47,358 bases of DNA from Bradyrhizobium sp. (GTDB taxonomy: Bacteria > Pseudomonadota > Alphaproteobacteria > Rhizobiales > Xanthobacteraceae): assembly GCF_028868675.1 (NCBI RefSeq), contig NZ_JAGWUA010000014.1, forward strand, positions 1 through 47,358, read 5' to 3'. The position numbers were made by a program, and so were the translations under genes. Below are positions 34,358-43,310 of this stretch, one piece after another. The notes beneath the pieces were generated by a model. That model was not told where the DNA came from. It worked only from the letters and a program-made list of their open reading frames with translations, and made no database searches. Every line of letters starts with the position of its first letter. Within the stretch, counting starts at the first letter, position 1.

Positions 34358-35610
34358 GTCGCGAAGCCCGGTTCGCCGATCTTGGTCGAATTCATCCGCG
34401 CGCGGATCAGCAGCGACACCACGATCACCACGTTGAGCGCGTTCCAGGCGACGCCGTTGGCGAAGGCGGCTGCGTAGGAGCCGGTGGCGTCGAAGATCAC
34501 GCCCGAGACCCAGCCGCCGAAGGACATGCCGAACACGGAAGCGAAGATCACGATGCCGACGCGCGTCGCCGCCTGGCTCGCCGGCATCGCCTCGCGCACG
34601 ATGATGGCGTAGCTCGGCACGATGCCGCCCTGGAACAGGCCGAACATCGCGGAGATCAGATAGAGCGAGCTCAGGCTGTCGAAGAACAGATAGAAGAACA
34701 GCGCAAAGCCCTGCGCCAGCGATCCGATCAGGAGCGTGCGGAGGCCGCCGATCCTGTCGGCGAGGAAGCCGGAGCCGATCCGGCTGACGATGCCGCATGC
34801 CATCATCAGCGACAGCATCTCCGCGCCGCGCGCCACGCCGTAGCCGAGATCGCCGCAATAGGCGACGATGTGGACCTGCGGCATCGACATCGCCACGCAG
34901 CAGGCGATGCTGGCGATCGAAAGCAGCACGGTCAGCGTGTTGGTGGAGAGGTTGAGGTCGACCCGCGGCGGCGGAGCGCCTGCGTGATTGCGCACCTTGT
35001 CGTCGCCGATCTGGGCACGCAGTAGCAGCACCAGCAGCGCCATCACGCTGGCGCAGAAGATGCCGAGCACGATATGGGTCGTGCGCCAGCCGGCGGTCTG
35101 CACGCCGTAGTTCACGATCGGCGGCCAGATCGTGCCGGCGACGTAGTTGCCGCTCGCAACGATCGTGACGGCGAGCCCGCGATAGCGCTCGAACCAGTGC
35201 GAGGCTTCCGCCATCAGCGGCGCGAAGGTCGCCGAGGTGCCGAGCCCGATCAGGAAGTAGACCGCCACGAACTGCCACAGCTGGGTCGAAAGACCCGCGA
35301 GCACGTTGGCGACGCCGAGGAAGCCGATGCTGAGCGCCATCGCCATGACGATGCCGAAGCGGTCGGTGATCTTGCCGGTGATGACGCCGCCGAGGCCGAA
35401 GCCGAGCATGGTGAGCGTGAAGGCGAGCGAGACCGCGCCGCGGGTCGCGCCGAATTCGGCCTGCACGACCGGAATCACGACCACCACCGACCACATGCCG
35501 ACGGCGCCGACCGAGCCGATCAGGAGCGCAATGACGAGCCGCACCCAGGCCTGACGGGAATCAGGGGTAAAGGAGGCCGGCTTCTGTCCGGGATGATTGG
35601 GCGCGTGCAC
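34354..35610 (-). CDS. MFS transporter
   Basis: 418 residues from a GTG at 35610, with about 12 membrane helices. Typical major facilitator features: a loop 2-3 motif with GVITGKITDRFG and a second-half RIGSGFLADRIGG. It looks like the monocarboxylate/oxalate-formate type of MFS proteins. Substrate unknown; no operon partner. Confidence 0.88.
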   Translation of the reverse strand: MHAPNHPGQKPASFTPDSRQAWVRLVIALLIGSVGAVGMWSVVVVIPVVQAEFGATRGAVSLAFTLTMLGFGLGGVITGKITDRFGIVMAMALSIGFLGVANVLAGLSTQLWQFVAVYFLIGLGTSATFAPLMAEASHWFERYRGLAVTIVASGNYVAGTIWPPIVNYGVQTAGWRTTHIVLGIFCASVMALLVLLLRAQIGDDKVRNHAGAPPPRVDLNLSTNTLTVLLSIASIACCVAMSMPQVHIVAYCGDLGYGVARGAEMLSLMMACGIVSRIGSGFLADRIGGLRTLLIGSLAQGFALFFYLFFDSLSSLYLISAMFGLFQGGIVPSYAIIVREAMPASQAATRVGIVIFASVFGMSFGGWVSGVIFDATGSYAAAFANGVAWNALNVVIVVSLLIRARMNSTKIGEPGFAT

Positions 35611-35991
35611 GACGCCAACCTCTGCCCTACCGCCCTACCGGTCAACCGTCATGCCGCGATATTAGGCATGCATATGCGATGCAGTGGTGTGGTCGTGAGC
35701 ATCATCCCGGGGCGATGCTCGGCATCGAGCCCGAAGTCTCGAAGCTCCGGTTCGGCGCTCCCAGCCGCCCCCGAAAACGACGAGTTGCCTCCCCCGTCCC
35801 CCGTTAACCCTTTGCTAACCATACACCGGGCAAAAATTGCCGGGTGAAGTCGAGTGTCGTCGGCCGCGTAAAACGGGAGGAGACCCCCCGTGGACGCCAG
35901 TGCGGTGCCTCACTTTCGAAACGGCGGCCCATCGGCCGCCGCGCAGACGTTTGGCGCGCGCGGGCGGCAATCGCGGGGGGGAGCAGCAACC
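35611..35991. promoter_or_regulatory. Intergenic region upstream of flhA with a CtrA-like box
   Basis: 381 bases between the divergent MFS gene and flhA. TTAACCCTTTGCTAACC (35804-35820) matches the CtrA pattern TTAA-N7-TTAAC except one base in the right half. It lies about 175 bases before the chosen flhA ATG. The segment around it is less GC-rich than its surroundings. Nothing else was seen. Confidence 0.5.
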
Positions 35992-38130
35992 ATGGTCGAC
36001 GTCACCGCGGGTCACGGCATGGGCGGCCCCAAACCCGGCATCCCCTCCCTCGCCGAGATCGGCAACTTCCTCAGGCGCGGCGACATTGCGCTCGCGATCG
36101 GCATCCTCACCATTCTGGTGGTGCTGATCCTGCCCTTGCCTTCGCTGGTCCTCGACCTCTTCCTGGCGATCTCGATCACGCTCTCGATCCTGATCCTGAT
36201 GACGTCGCTGTTCATCCAGGCACCGCTCGAGTTCTCCGCCTTCCCGACCATCCTGCTCATCTCGACGATGCTCCGGCTGTCGCTCAACCTCGCCTCCACC
36301 CGCCTGATCCTGTCGCACGGACACGAGGGCACCGACGCTGCCGGCCACGTCATCGAGGCCTTCGGCAGCTTCGTGATGGGCGGCAATTTCGTGATCGGCA
36401 TCATCGTCTTCGCCATCCTGATCATCGTCAACTTCGTCGTCATCACCAAGGGTTCGGGCCGCATCGCCGAAGTCGCCGCGCGCTTCCACCTCGACGCCAT
36501 GCCGGGCAAGCAGATGGCGATCGACGCCGACCTGTCCGCCGGGCTGATCGACGAAAAGGTCGCCAAGGAGCGGCGCAAGGCGCTGGAGGACGAGAGCGGC
36601 TTCTTCGGCGCCATGGACGGCGCCTCCAAATTCGTCCGCGGCGACGCCATCGCGGGCCTCCTGATCGTGTTCATCAACGTCGTCGGCGGCATGATCATCG
36701 GCGTCGCGCAGCAGGGCCTCTCCTTTGCCGATGCCGGCCGTAGCTATACCCTGCTCACCGTCGGCGACGGCCTCGTCACGCAGGTGCCGGCGCTGATCGT
36801 CTCGACCGCGGCGGGCTTGCTCGTCTCCAAGGCCGGCGTCTCCGGCGCCGCCGACAAGGCGCTGATGAAGCAGTTCTCAGGCTATCCGCAGGCGCTCGCG
36901 ATGTCGTCTGGCGTCATGATCGTGCTGGCGCTGCTGCCGGGCATCCCGACCATCCCCTTCTTCGCGCTCGGAGCCGGCGCCGGCGCGCTGGCCTGGACGG
37001 CGCGCAACCGCAAGCAGGTCGCGGCCAGGGCGGCGGAAGCCGCCACGGCGGCGCCCGCGCCCGGAACGCCCGGTGCGGCGGCGGCCGCGGCCGAAGAGCC
37101 GATCTCGGCCGCCCTCAAGATCGACGACCTCAAGATCGAACTCGGCTATGCGCTGCTGCCGCTCGTCAACGGCCCCGACGGCACCGACCGCCTCACCGAG
37201 CAGATCAAGGCCCTGCGCAAGTCGCTCGCCATCGAGATGGGCTTCGTGATGCCGGCGGTGCGTATCCTCGACAACGTCCAGCTCGAGGCCAACACCTACG
37301 TCATCAAGATCAAGGAGGTCGACGCCGGCACCGGCAAGATCTGGCCGAGCCAGTTCATGGTGATGGACCCCGCCGGCAACCAGGTACAGGTGCCCGGCAT
37401 CCACACCACCGAGCCGACCTTCGGCCTGCCGGCAACCTGGATCGACGCGAGCCTGAAGGAGGAGGCTTCGCTCAAGGGCTACACCGTGGTCGACGCCGCC
37501 ACCGTGCTGTCGACCCACCTGACCGAGCTGCTCAAGACCAACATGTCCGACCTCTTGTCCTACGGCGAGGTACAGAAGCTGCTGAAGGAACTGCCGAAGG
37601 AGCAGAGCGAACTGGTCAAGGACATCGTGCCGGCGCAGATCACCGTCTCCGGCATCCAGCGCGTGCTGCAGCTTCTGCTCGCCGAGCGCATCTCGATCCG
37701 CGACCTCTCGACCATCCTGGAGGGCATCGCCGACGCGCTTGCCTTCTCGCGTAATCCCGCCACCCTGGTCGAGCACGTCCGCGCCCGCCTGGCGCGCCAG
37801 ATCTGCGCGCAGAACACCTCCTTCAACGGCTATCTTCCGCTGATCGCGCTGTCGGCAAGATGGGAGCAGGCCTTCGCCGAATCCCTGATCGGCCAGGGCG
37901 AGGAGCGCAGCCTCGCGATGCAGCCCTCGAAACTGTCGGAGTTCATGACCGGGGTGCGCGAGGCGTTCGAACGCGCCGCCCGCGAGGGTGAAGCGCCGGT
38001 GCTGGTCACCTCTGCGGCAATTCGTCCCTTCGTCCGCTCGCTGGTGGAGCGATTCCGTGCCCAGACCACCGTGCTGTCGCAGGCGGAAATCCATCCGCGC
38101 GCACGGTTGAAAACGGTCGGAAGCATCTGA
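35992..38130 (+). CDS. flhA: FlhA, flagellar export gate protein
   Basis: 712 residues from the ATG at 35992 (GGGGGGGAG upstream); an in-frame start at 35890 is rejected because it lacks conserved sequence. N-terminal membrane part of about eight helices with the FHIPEP-family stretch SLNLASTRLILSHG and a cytoplasmic loop rich in charged residues, then a long cytoplasmic domain (about 385-712). FlhA forms the nonameric ring that receives flagellar substrates for export. A CtrA-like box lies upstream. Confidence 0.96.
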   Translation: MVDVTAGHGMGGPKPGIPSLAEIGNFLRRGDIALAIGILTILVVLILPLPSLVLDLFLAISITLSILILMTSLFIQAPLEFSAFPTILLISTMLRLSLNLASTRLILSHGHEGTDAAGHVIEAFGSFVMGGNFVIGIIVFAILIIVNFVVITKGSGRIAEVAARFHLDAMPGKQMAIDADLSAGLIDEKVAKERRKALEDESGFFGAMDGASKFVRGDAIAGLLIVFINVVGGMIIGVAQQGLSFADAGRSYTLLTVGDGLVTQVPALIVSTAAGLLVSKAGVSGAADKALMKQFSGYPQALAMSSGVMIVLALLPGIPTIPFFALGAGAGALAWTARNRKQVAARAAEAATAAPAPGTPGAAAAAAEEPISAALKIDDLKIELGYALLPLVNGPDGTDRLTEQIKALRKSLAIEMGFVMPAVRILDNVQLEANTYVIKIKEVDAGTGKIWPSQFMVMDPAGNQVQVPGIHTTEPTFGLPATWIDASLKEEASLKGYTVVDAATVLSTHLTELLKTNMSDLLSYGEVQKLLKELPKEQSELVKDIVPAQITVSGIQRVLQLLLAERISIRDLSTILEGIADALAFSRNPATLVEHVRARLARQICAQNTSFNGYLPLIALSARWEQAFAESLIGQGEERSLAMQPSKLSEFMTGVREAFERAAREGEAPVLVTSAAIRPFVRSLVERFRAQTTVLSQAEIHPRARLKTVGSI

Positions 38131-38421
38131 TTTGCTTGAAAAATGACCTGTGCTTTTTCGCAACAGGCAATCTCTTTTTGCATTTTCGCGCCCCGAGCGG
38201 CGTGACGGCCGGGAACCGTCGCGCCTAAGACAACACGCTGAAACACCTGAATAAATATTCAGAAACGCGCCGTTTCGATCGCGCTCCTTCACGTCTGTTC
38301 ACGCCCTTGTGATCGCCCCTTGGGAACGAATCTCCCCAATACTAGGTTGTTGGGCACCGAGGGCGTGAACCTCGCTCCCAAAGCGGGAGACTACTTTCGG
38401 GAGACGCGGCAGGAGGCTTCC
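38131..38421. promoter_or_regulatory. AT-richer intergenic region with a perfect inverted repeat
   Basis: 291 bases between flhA and the small membrane protein. It contains CTGAATAAATATTCAG (38247-38262), a perfect 7-base inverted repeat around AA, and AT-rich flanks. A GAATC site is also present. Likely holds the promoter of the following gene. Confidence 0.4.
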
Positions 38422-38622
38422 ATGAACCACTCGATCTACAGCGCGGATCGCGCGACCCATCTGAAGATTGTGGTCGTCGCCCTCGTTGCCGGCATCGTGG
38501 TGGCGGGCTTCGGCATCACGGCGCGCATGGGCTCGGATGAAGGCCTGACCCAGACCGCCCGCGTCATCAAGGCCGGCCAGCCGGTCGCAATCACGAGTTC
38601 GAGCGCCTCGCTCGTACGCTAA
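38422..38622 (+). CDS. Small single-helix membrane protein
   Basis: 66 residues from the ATG at 38422, with AGGAGG nine bases upstream. One membrane segment (about 15-37) between a short charged N terminus and a polar C terminus. I recognise no named family, though similar small proteins are frequent in Bradyrhizobium. A strong hairpin with a short T-run follows at 38713-38746. Confidence 0.65.
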   Translation: MNHSIYSADRATHLKIVVVALVAGIVVAGFGITARMGSDEGLTQTARVIKAGQPVAITSSSASLVR

Positions 38623-38712
38623 GGAGATTTCACGGAATTCACGCGGCTCTTTACCAGCCCCCCAAAGTCGCCACGTGGATATGTAGACGACCCCAACCCC
38701 AAGTCGACTACT

Positions 38713-38746
38713 GAAAGCGCCCGCCCCCCACGGGCGCTTTCGCATT
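38713..38746. terminator. Rho-independent terminator (usable from both strands)
   Basis: GAAAGCGCCCG (38713-38723) pairs perfectly with CGGGCGCTTTC (38731-38741) around a seven-base C-rich loop, followed by GCATTTTT. It separates the small membrane protein gene from the convergent SUMF1-domain gene. Confidence 0.8.
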
Positions 38747-38766
38747 TTTGGGAGCGCGCACGCCAC

Positions 38767-39705
38767 CTACGGCCCCAGCGTCCGTGCGACGCGCACGCTC
38801 ATGTAGTCCATGCGGTTGGGCGGGCCGGACCACATTCGCGCGGCGGAGCGGCGGGTCTGCAGCGACCGGCTCAGGGCGCCACCGCGCAGGACGTGGCCCT
38901 TGCAATCGCCCGCCGTCCAGGCCGAGCCGTCGCTCGGCGCGCCGACGTAATTGTCGTGCCAGCAATCCTCGACCCAGTCGTAGACCGCGCCATGGACCTC
39001 CAGCAGCCCGAACGGATTGGCGAGCGGCACCGTCGGCGGCATCGCCGCGACCGTGGAGATGCCGATGTCGGCGACGAGATTCGCGGCGGCGGCATCGGCC
39101 TCGTGCGGATCGGCGACGTCGCCCCACCAGAAGGCGGTGGTGGTGCCGGCGCGGGCGGCATATTCGCGCTCGGCCTCGCTCAGAAGCCGGTACGGCCTGC
39201 CCGTCGCGTGCGAGAGCCATCGCACGTAGTCCCCCGCCTCGTCCCAGAGAATGCCGGTGACGGAATCGCGCTCGCGGCCCGCGATGATCGGAACGCGATG
39301 GGCGCAACCTTTCGCCGCCACGCAGGCTTGCCATTCCTCCGACGTCACCGGCGAGCGTCCGGCCGCGAAATGCTGCAGGCTCACCCGATGACGCGGCCGC
39401 TCGTCCTCGGTGCTGCCCGCCTCGCTTGCGTCGGCGCCCATCATGAACACGCCGTCGGGGACCACGACCATCTCCGGGCAGCGTACGCATTCACGGAAAC
39501 GATCCCTGGGCCGCAGCGCCGTCTCCTCGGCACGAGAGAGCGGCCTGGCAAGCCGCAGCTCCAGCGTCTGGGCACGCCCGTCCTTCCGCGCCAGACTGGT
39601 GGGAGTGACCTGCGGCACCGTTTGCGCCGACGCGGACGGCGCCGGGGCGAAATTGAGCATCAGCGATGCAATCAGGGCAAAAGGCCGGGATGAAATACCG
39701 CCCAT
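38767..39705 (-). CDS. SUMF1/formylglycine-generating-enzyme-like secreted protein
   Basis: 312 residues; ATG with AGGAGGG upstream and a signal peptide (about 1-28). The FGE-sulfatase fold is marked by PEMVVVPDGVFMMGAD near residue 77, RPYRLLSEAEREYAARAG and RGGALSRSLQTRRSAARM near the C terminus. The catalytic Cys pair of true formylglycine-generating enzymes is not seen in the C-terminal part, so it is probably not a sulfatase activator. A structural or ligand-binding role in the periplasm is more likely. Confidence 0.8.
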   Translation of the reverse strand: MGGISSRPFALIASLMLNFAPAPSASAQTVPQVTPTSLARKDGRAQTLELRLARPLSRAEETALRPRDRFRECVRCPEMVVVPDGVFMMGADASEAGSTEDERPRHRVSLQHFAAGRSPVTSEEWQACVAAKGCAHRVPIIAGRERDSVTGILWDEAGDYVRWLSHATGRPYRLLSEAEREYAARAGTTTAFWWGDVADPHEADAAAANLVADIGISTVAAMPPTVPLANPFGLLEVHGAVYDWVEDCWHDNYVGAPSDGSAWTAGDCKGHVLRGGALSRSLQTRRSAARMWSGPPNRMDYMSVRVARTLGP

Positions 39706-39961
39706 GGCACCCTCCTGGTCACGTCGGTGTGACCATCAAATGACTTTTCAAGAAATGAGCTTGGTTGAAGCCGCGCAAATGACGCGGTGGGCTATCTGTC
39801 GGTCTCCCAAAATCTCGAATGGTTCAATGCGCCGCAAGACTCTTCGCGGGTTTCCGCGGCAACAAGACGTTCTCGATTTCAGCTATCGCGCGAACACGCG
39901 CGATCTTCAATCCGCGCTTGCGCAACTCGCACCCATGGTGCGCGCGACATGCGCCGACAAT

Positions 39962-40921
39962 TCACGCCTCGCGCAGATCCGACGGCGTCGCGCTGAAGCG
40001 CTTGCGAAAGGCGCGATTGAAGTAGGAGAGATCGGCAAACCCTGCGGAGTGCGCGATGTCGCTGATCTTGCGCGCGCGACCGCGCGGATCCTGCAGCAGC
40101 TTGCGCGCGAGCAGCAGACGCTGCTCCAGCACGAATTCGGTGAAGGTCGTGCCGGCCTGCTCGAACAGCCGCTGCGCCTGGCGCGGGCTCAGCCCGCAGC
40201 GCGAGGCGATCTCGGACAGGCTGAGCTCGTTGCGGCCGAGATTGGTCATGACGTCGCCGCGCATGAGGCCGAGCCTTGCCGCAGCCTGGCCGCGGCCGCG
40301 CGCGAGCGCGCCCGCATCGGCGTCGGTGCCGAGCAGGAGGCCGACGAGATCGACCATGTGCTGCGCGGTGAGGCGCTGGCCGACCGCATCGAGATGCGGC
40401 GCGAGGTCGGCGGCGAGTGCGTGATAGCGCGTGATGGTTTCGGCGACGGTGCCGTCGGACAGGACCTGCGACAGCCGCTCCTCCGCGCGCGGGTTGATGT
40501 CGAGCAGCGCCCTGCGCGGCATGCGAATGGTGGTGAAGCGGTCTTGCTCGGTGTGGCCGACGGTACCTGCGACGGCCATGTCGGCGAGCACCATCTGCGA
40601 CGGCTCGAGCTCGATCGTCCGCCCGTCCTGCTCGACTTCGACGCGCCCCGATTGCGCCGATATCAGCACGAGGTCGTCGCAGCCGTCGCTCAACGCCTCG
40701 CGCCTGCGCGAGAACCGCGCCGAGGCTCCTTCGGGAATGGCCAGCGCGATGTTGCCGACCAGACTGATCTGCAGGCGCGACTCGATGGTCTCGCCCCGGC
40801 TCGGACCGACGTCGAGCCCGCATCGGCCGCAGGTGCGCTCGCGCCATTGCTCAAAGGCGGGACCGAGCGGCAGTCCCGCATAGTGGTGAATGAAGATCGC
40901 CGGCGCCTTCGCAGGATCCAT
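39962..40921 (-). CDS. AraC-family transcriptional regulator
   Basis: 319 residues. An N-terminal sensor domain of the AraC-binding type (about 1-200) precedes two helix-turn-helix motifs: LSLSEIASRCGLSPRQAQRLF and ISDIAHSAGFADLSYFNRAF, ending FSATPSDLREA. No adjacent target is evident; the next genes are the sigma/anti-sigma pair (same strand, 204 bases away) and the SUMF1-like gene. Confidence 0.9.
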   Translation of the reverse strand: MDPAKAPAIFIHHYAGLPLGPAFEQWRERTCGRCGLDVGPSRGETIESRLQISLVGNIALAIPEGASARFSRRREALSDGCDDLVLISAQSGRVEVEQDGRTIELEPSQMVLADMAVAGTVGHTEQDRFTTIRMPRRALLDINPRAEERLSQVLSDGTVAETITRYHALAADLAPHLDAVGQRLTAQHMVDLVGLLLGTDADAGALARGRGQAAARLGLMRGDVMTNLGRNELSLSEIASRCGLSPRQAQRLFEQAGTTFTEFVLEQRLLLARKLLQDPRGRARKISDIAHSAGFADLSYFNRAFRKRFSATPSDLREA

Positions 40922-41125
40922 GATGCCACTCGCCCCTCTCCGCCGCCGCGAATAGCGGCGCCGTCAAACCGATTGCGCGCATTTGACGTGGCGAGCCGCC
41001 GGTCGGTTCAAAGGGAGATTGTCGTTGCGCGACGACGAGGCGGACTGGAGCGATGGCGTATTGGCGCAGCGCTCCCTTGGTCGTCTCGACGAAGGCCGGG
41101 ACGACGAAGCGGCCCGTTCGTTGCG

Positions 41126-42028
41126 CTACTTCTTGGCTGGCTGCGCCGGTGCCTGCGGCGGGGACGGCGGCACGGTCTCGATCAGCTTGCCCGAAAACAC
41201 CGGCGACGAGGTCGGCTGGCCGTTCGGCGAGCCGCCGACCTGCTCGACGGTGACGGCGTAGGTCGCGGCGTTGACGACCTCGGCGTCGAAGGAGGCAAGC
41301 ACCGGGCGCGCGGTGAAATCGCCGGCGCCGATCACGCCGAGCGAGCGCGGACGCGGCAGCTTGTCGGAAATCAGCCAGAGCTCAAAGCTCTTGCCGGGCT
41401 CCGGCGTGGCGCCCACCTTGCGCACCGTGAAATTCCGCGTCGCGCCGTCGACGGTGAGGATAAAGGCGGGCCCGCCGCCCTGGCCCTGCAACAGCGCGAC
41501 ATATTGCGCGGACGGCGCGAGCGGAGCCGACGGCGTCTTCACTTCCACGGTCTGGATGCGCGGCGCCGGGCGCAACGCACCGGGCAGCGCATCGGGCGCG
41601 TAGACCTCGAGCGCCAGCATCGCCGCCAGCGCGGCTGCGAGCGCACCGACGGCGGAGGCGACGTTGCGCCAGCGCTTCACGCCGCCTTCCAGACGGATGA
41701 CGTTGCCGGTGTCGACGACGGGGTCCGCGGCGACCACGACCTCGGGCTCGGCCGGCGGTGCAGGCGGCGGCTCCGGCAGCACCAGCGGCTCCTGCGGGGC
41801 TGCGGCCTGCCCGATCGCGCTCCTGACGTTCTCCCACACGATCGGCCGCGGCTCGACCGAGCCCACCATCTGGTTGAGCGCGCCGAGGCGAAATTCCCAA
41901 GCCTGGACGATGGCGGTGAACTCCTTGTCCACCGCCATCATGGTCTCGACCTGCGCGCGCTCGTCGGCGTCGAGCGTGCCGAGCGCGTATTCCGCGGCAA
42001 GCGCGATATGGTCCTCAGTATAGGCCAT
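41126..42028 (-). CDS. Anti-sigma factor, RskA-like
   Basis: 300 residues. The N-terminal zinc-less anti-sigma domain begins MAYTEDHIALAAEYALGTLDADERAQVE, the usual form of RskA-type proteins; one membrane helix lies near residue 120-140, and the C-terminal half is the RskA periplasmic domain (FELWLISDKLPRPRSLGVIG). A Pro/Ala-rich linker and tail are present. Its gene begins 3 bases after the stop of the ECF sigma factor, which it is expected to hold inactive until a signal causes its cleavage. Confidence 0.9.
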   Translation of the reverse strand: MAYTEDHIALAAEYALGTLDADERAQVETMMAVDKEFTAIVQAWEFRLGALNQMVGSVEPRPIVWENVRSAIGQAAAPQEPLVLPEPPPAPPAEPEVVVAADPVVDTGNVIRLEGGVKRWRNVASAVGALAAALAAMLALEVYAPDALPGALRPAPRIQTVEVKTPSAPLAPSAQYVALLQGQGGGPAFILTVDGATRNFTVRKVGATPEPGKSFELWLISDKLPRPRSLGVIGAGDFTARPVLASFDAEVVNAATYAVTVEQVGGSPNGQPTSSPVFSGKLIETVPPSPPQAPAQPAKK

Positions 42029-42031
42029 CAG

Positions 42032-42577
42032 CTACAGTCCAAGGCACTCCCGGATGTCCATCATGCTGCGCCGGAGCCAGGTCTTCACCGTGTTGACTGG
42101 CGCGGAAAACTTCTCCGCCAGCTGCTCGCGGCTCCAGCCGTTGTAGTAGGCCAGCAGCACCAGCTTCTGCCGGTCCGGCTCGAGCCGGCCGACGCATTCC
42201 AGGAGCCGCTTCAATTCCTCCGTCATTTCCCGGCGCGCCAGCGGGTCGGGGCTTTCGGCCGCGACGTCCATTGCCGACGGCTCTTCCTCGATCGAAGCCT
42301 CGGTCTTCCTGCGCACCAGATCGATCGCGCGGTTGCGCGCAATCGACGCCATCCACGTGATCGGCGACGACAGGGCCGGGTTGAACTGGCCGGCGCCGTT
42401 CCAGATCTTGACGTAGGTCTCCTGAATGACCTCCTCGGCGAGATCCTGTCGACGCAAGATACGGAGCACGACGCCATAGAGTTTCGCGCGCGTGGCGCCG
42501 TAGAGACGCTCGAACGCCGCCTCATCGCCCTTCGCTACCGCCGCGATCAGCCAGACTAGCTCTGCCGGCGTCAGCAT
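42032..42577 (-). CDS. ECF sigma-70 factor
   Basis: 181 residues. Region 2 (FERLYGATRAKLYGVVLRIL, then EVIQETYVKIW) and region 4 (CVGRLEPDRQKLVLLAYYNG and REQLAEKFSAPVNTVKTWLRR) are clear. It is the first gene of a two-gene unit with the RskA-like anti-sigma factor, so it likely controls its own operon and envelope or oxidative stress genes. Confidence 0.93.
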   Translation of the reverse strand: MLTPAELVWLIAAVAKGDEAAFERLYGATRAKLYGVVLRILRRQDLAEEVIQETYVKIWNGAGQFNPALSSPITWMASIARNRAIDLVRRKTEASIEEEPSAMDVAAESPDPLARREMTEELKRLLECVGRLEPDRQKLVLLAYYNGWSREQLAEKFSAPVNTVKTWLRRSMMDIRECLGL

Positions 42578-42717
42578 TCAGCGTCCCCCAAACTCGCGAT
42601 CTCCCCGTCGCTCGCCCGCAAAGGCCTGGAACCCTGCTGCCACCATAGCGCGCGGCAAAGCCCGCCACCAAGGGGCCCAAGGGAGCGCCGGGCCCACATT
42701 GTGGACATTACATGCGA

Positions 42718-42744
42718 AAACCCGGACCGCTGGGATCCGGGTTT
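42718..42744. terminator. Likely terminator downstream of fliJ
   Basis: AAACCCGGA (42718-42726) pairs perfectly with TCCGGGTTT (42736-42744) over a nine-base loop. On the minus strand the stem ends in TTTT, which fits termination of fliJ transcripts 38 bases past its stop. Confidence 0.65.
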
Positions 42745-42781
42745 CTGCAAATTCGTCGCGTCTGGACCGATGGCGCCGCCG

Positions 42782-43201
42782 TCAGGCGATGGCGCCCATG
42801 CGGGCGCGCATCAAGCCGATGCTGTCGAGATCGGCCTGCTCGCGGGCGTTCTCCTCGGCGCGCTCGCGGGCCTGGTCGCGCTCGTCGAGCAACTCGACCT
42901 TCTTCATCTCCTCGAAGGCTTCCGCCAATGCCGCCTTGGCGTCCTCGAGCTGTCCCCTCAGCTCGTCGGCCGAGCGGGTCAGGTTCTCGCGGCGCTGGAT
43001 CGCGGCCTTGGCGTAGGTCGGATAGGCGAAATGCGAGGGATCGTTGATCCCGGCGCGTTCCTGCTCGGTCAGGATCTCGCGCTCGAGGTCGGCCGACATC
43101 CGCTGGAAATCGGCGATCATGCTCTCGATCTGGCTGACCCTTCGGCGCTTCTCGTCGACCTGAAATTTCTTCAGGCGAATGAGCGTATCACGTGACTTCA
43201 T
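42782..43201 (-). CDS. fliJ: FliJ, flagellar export chaperone/ATPase stalk
   Basis: 139 residues, mostly a continuous coiled coil with heptads rich in Glu, Arg and Leu (about 10-130). It follows fliI on the same strand with 109 bases between, the normal arrangement. FliJ forms the central stalk of the FliI ATPase ring. The ATG has GGGGAG upstream. Confidence 0.88.
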   Translation of the reverse strand: MKSRDTLIRLKKFQVDEKRRRVSQIESMIADFQRMSADLEREILTEQERAGINDPSHFAYPTYAKAAIQRRENLTRSADELRGQLEDAKAALAEAFEEMKKVELLDERDQARERAEENAREQADLDSIGLMRARMGAIA

Positions 43202-43310
43202 CGACTCGTACTCCCCAGAAGTCCCCTGGCTCCACGCGGGACAGCGCCGGTCTCCCCGAAGGCCCCAACCGGCATATTCAATGTGTGCGGCGGATGATGG
43301 CCTGACAAAG

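Noticed and set aside
39410..42559. 1049-residue plus-strand ORF across SUMF1, AraC and sigma genes
   Set aside because: It is antisense to four recognised genes and the intergenic spaces between them, with no motif.
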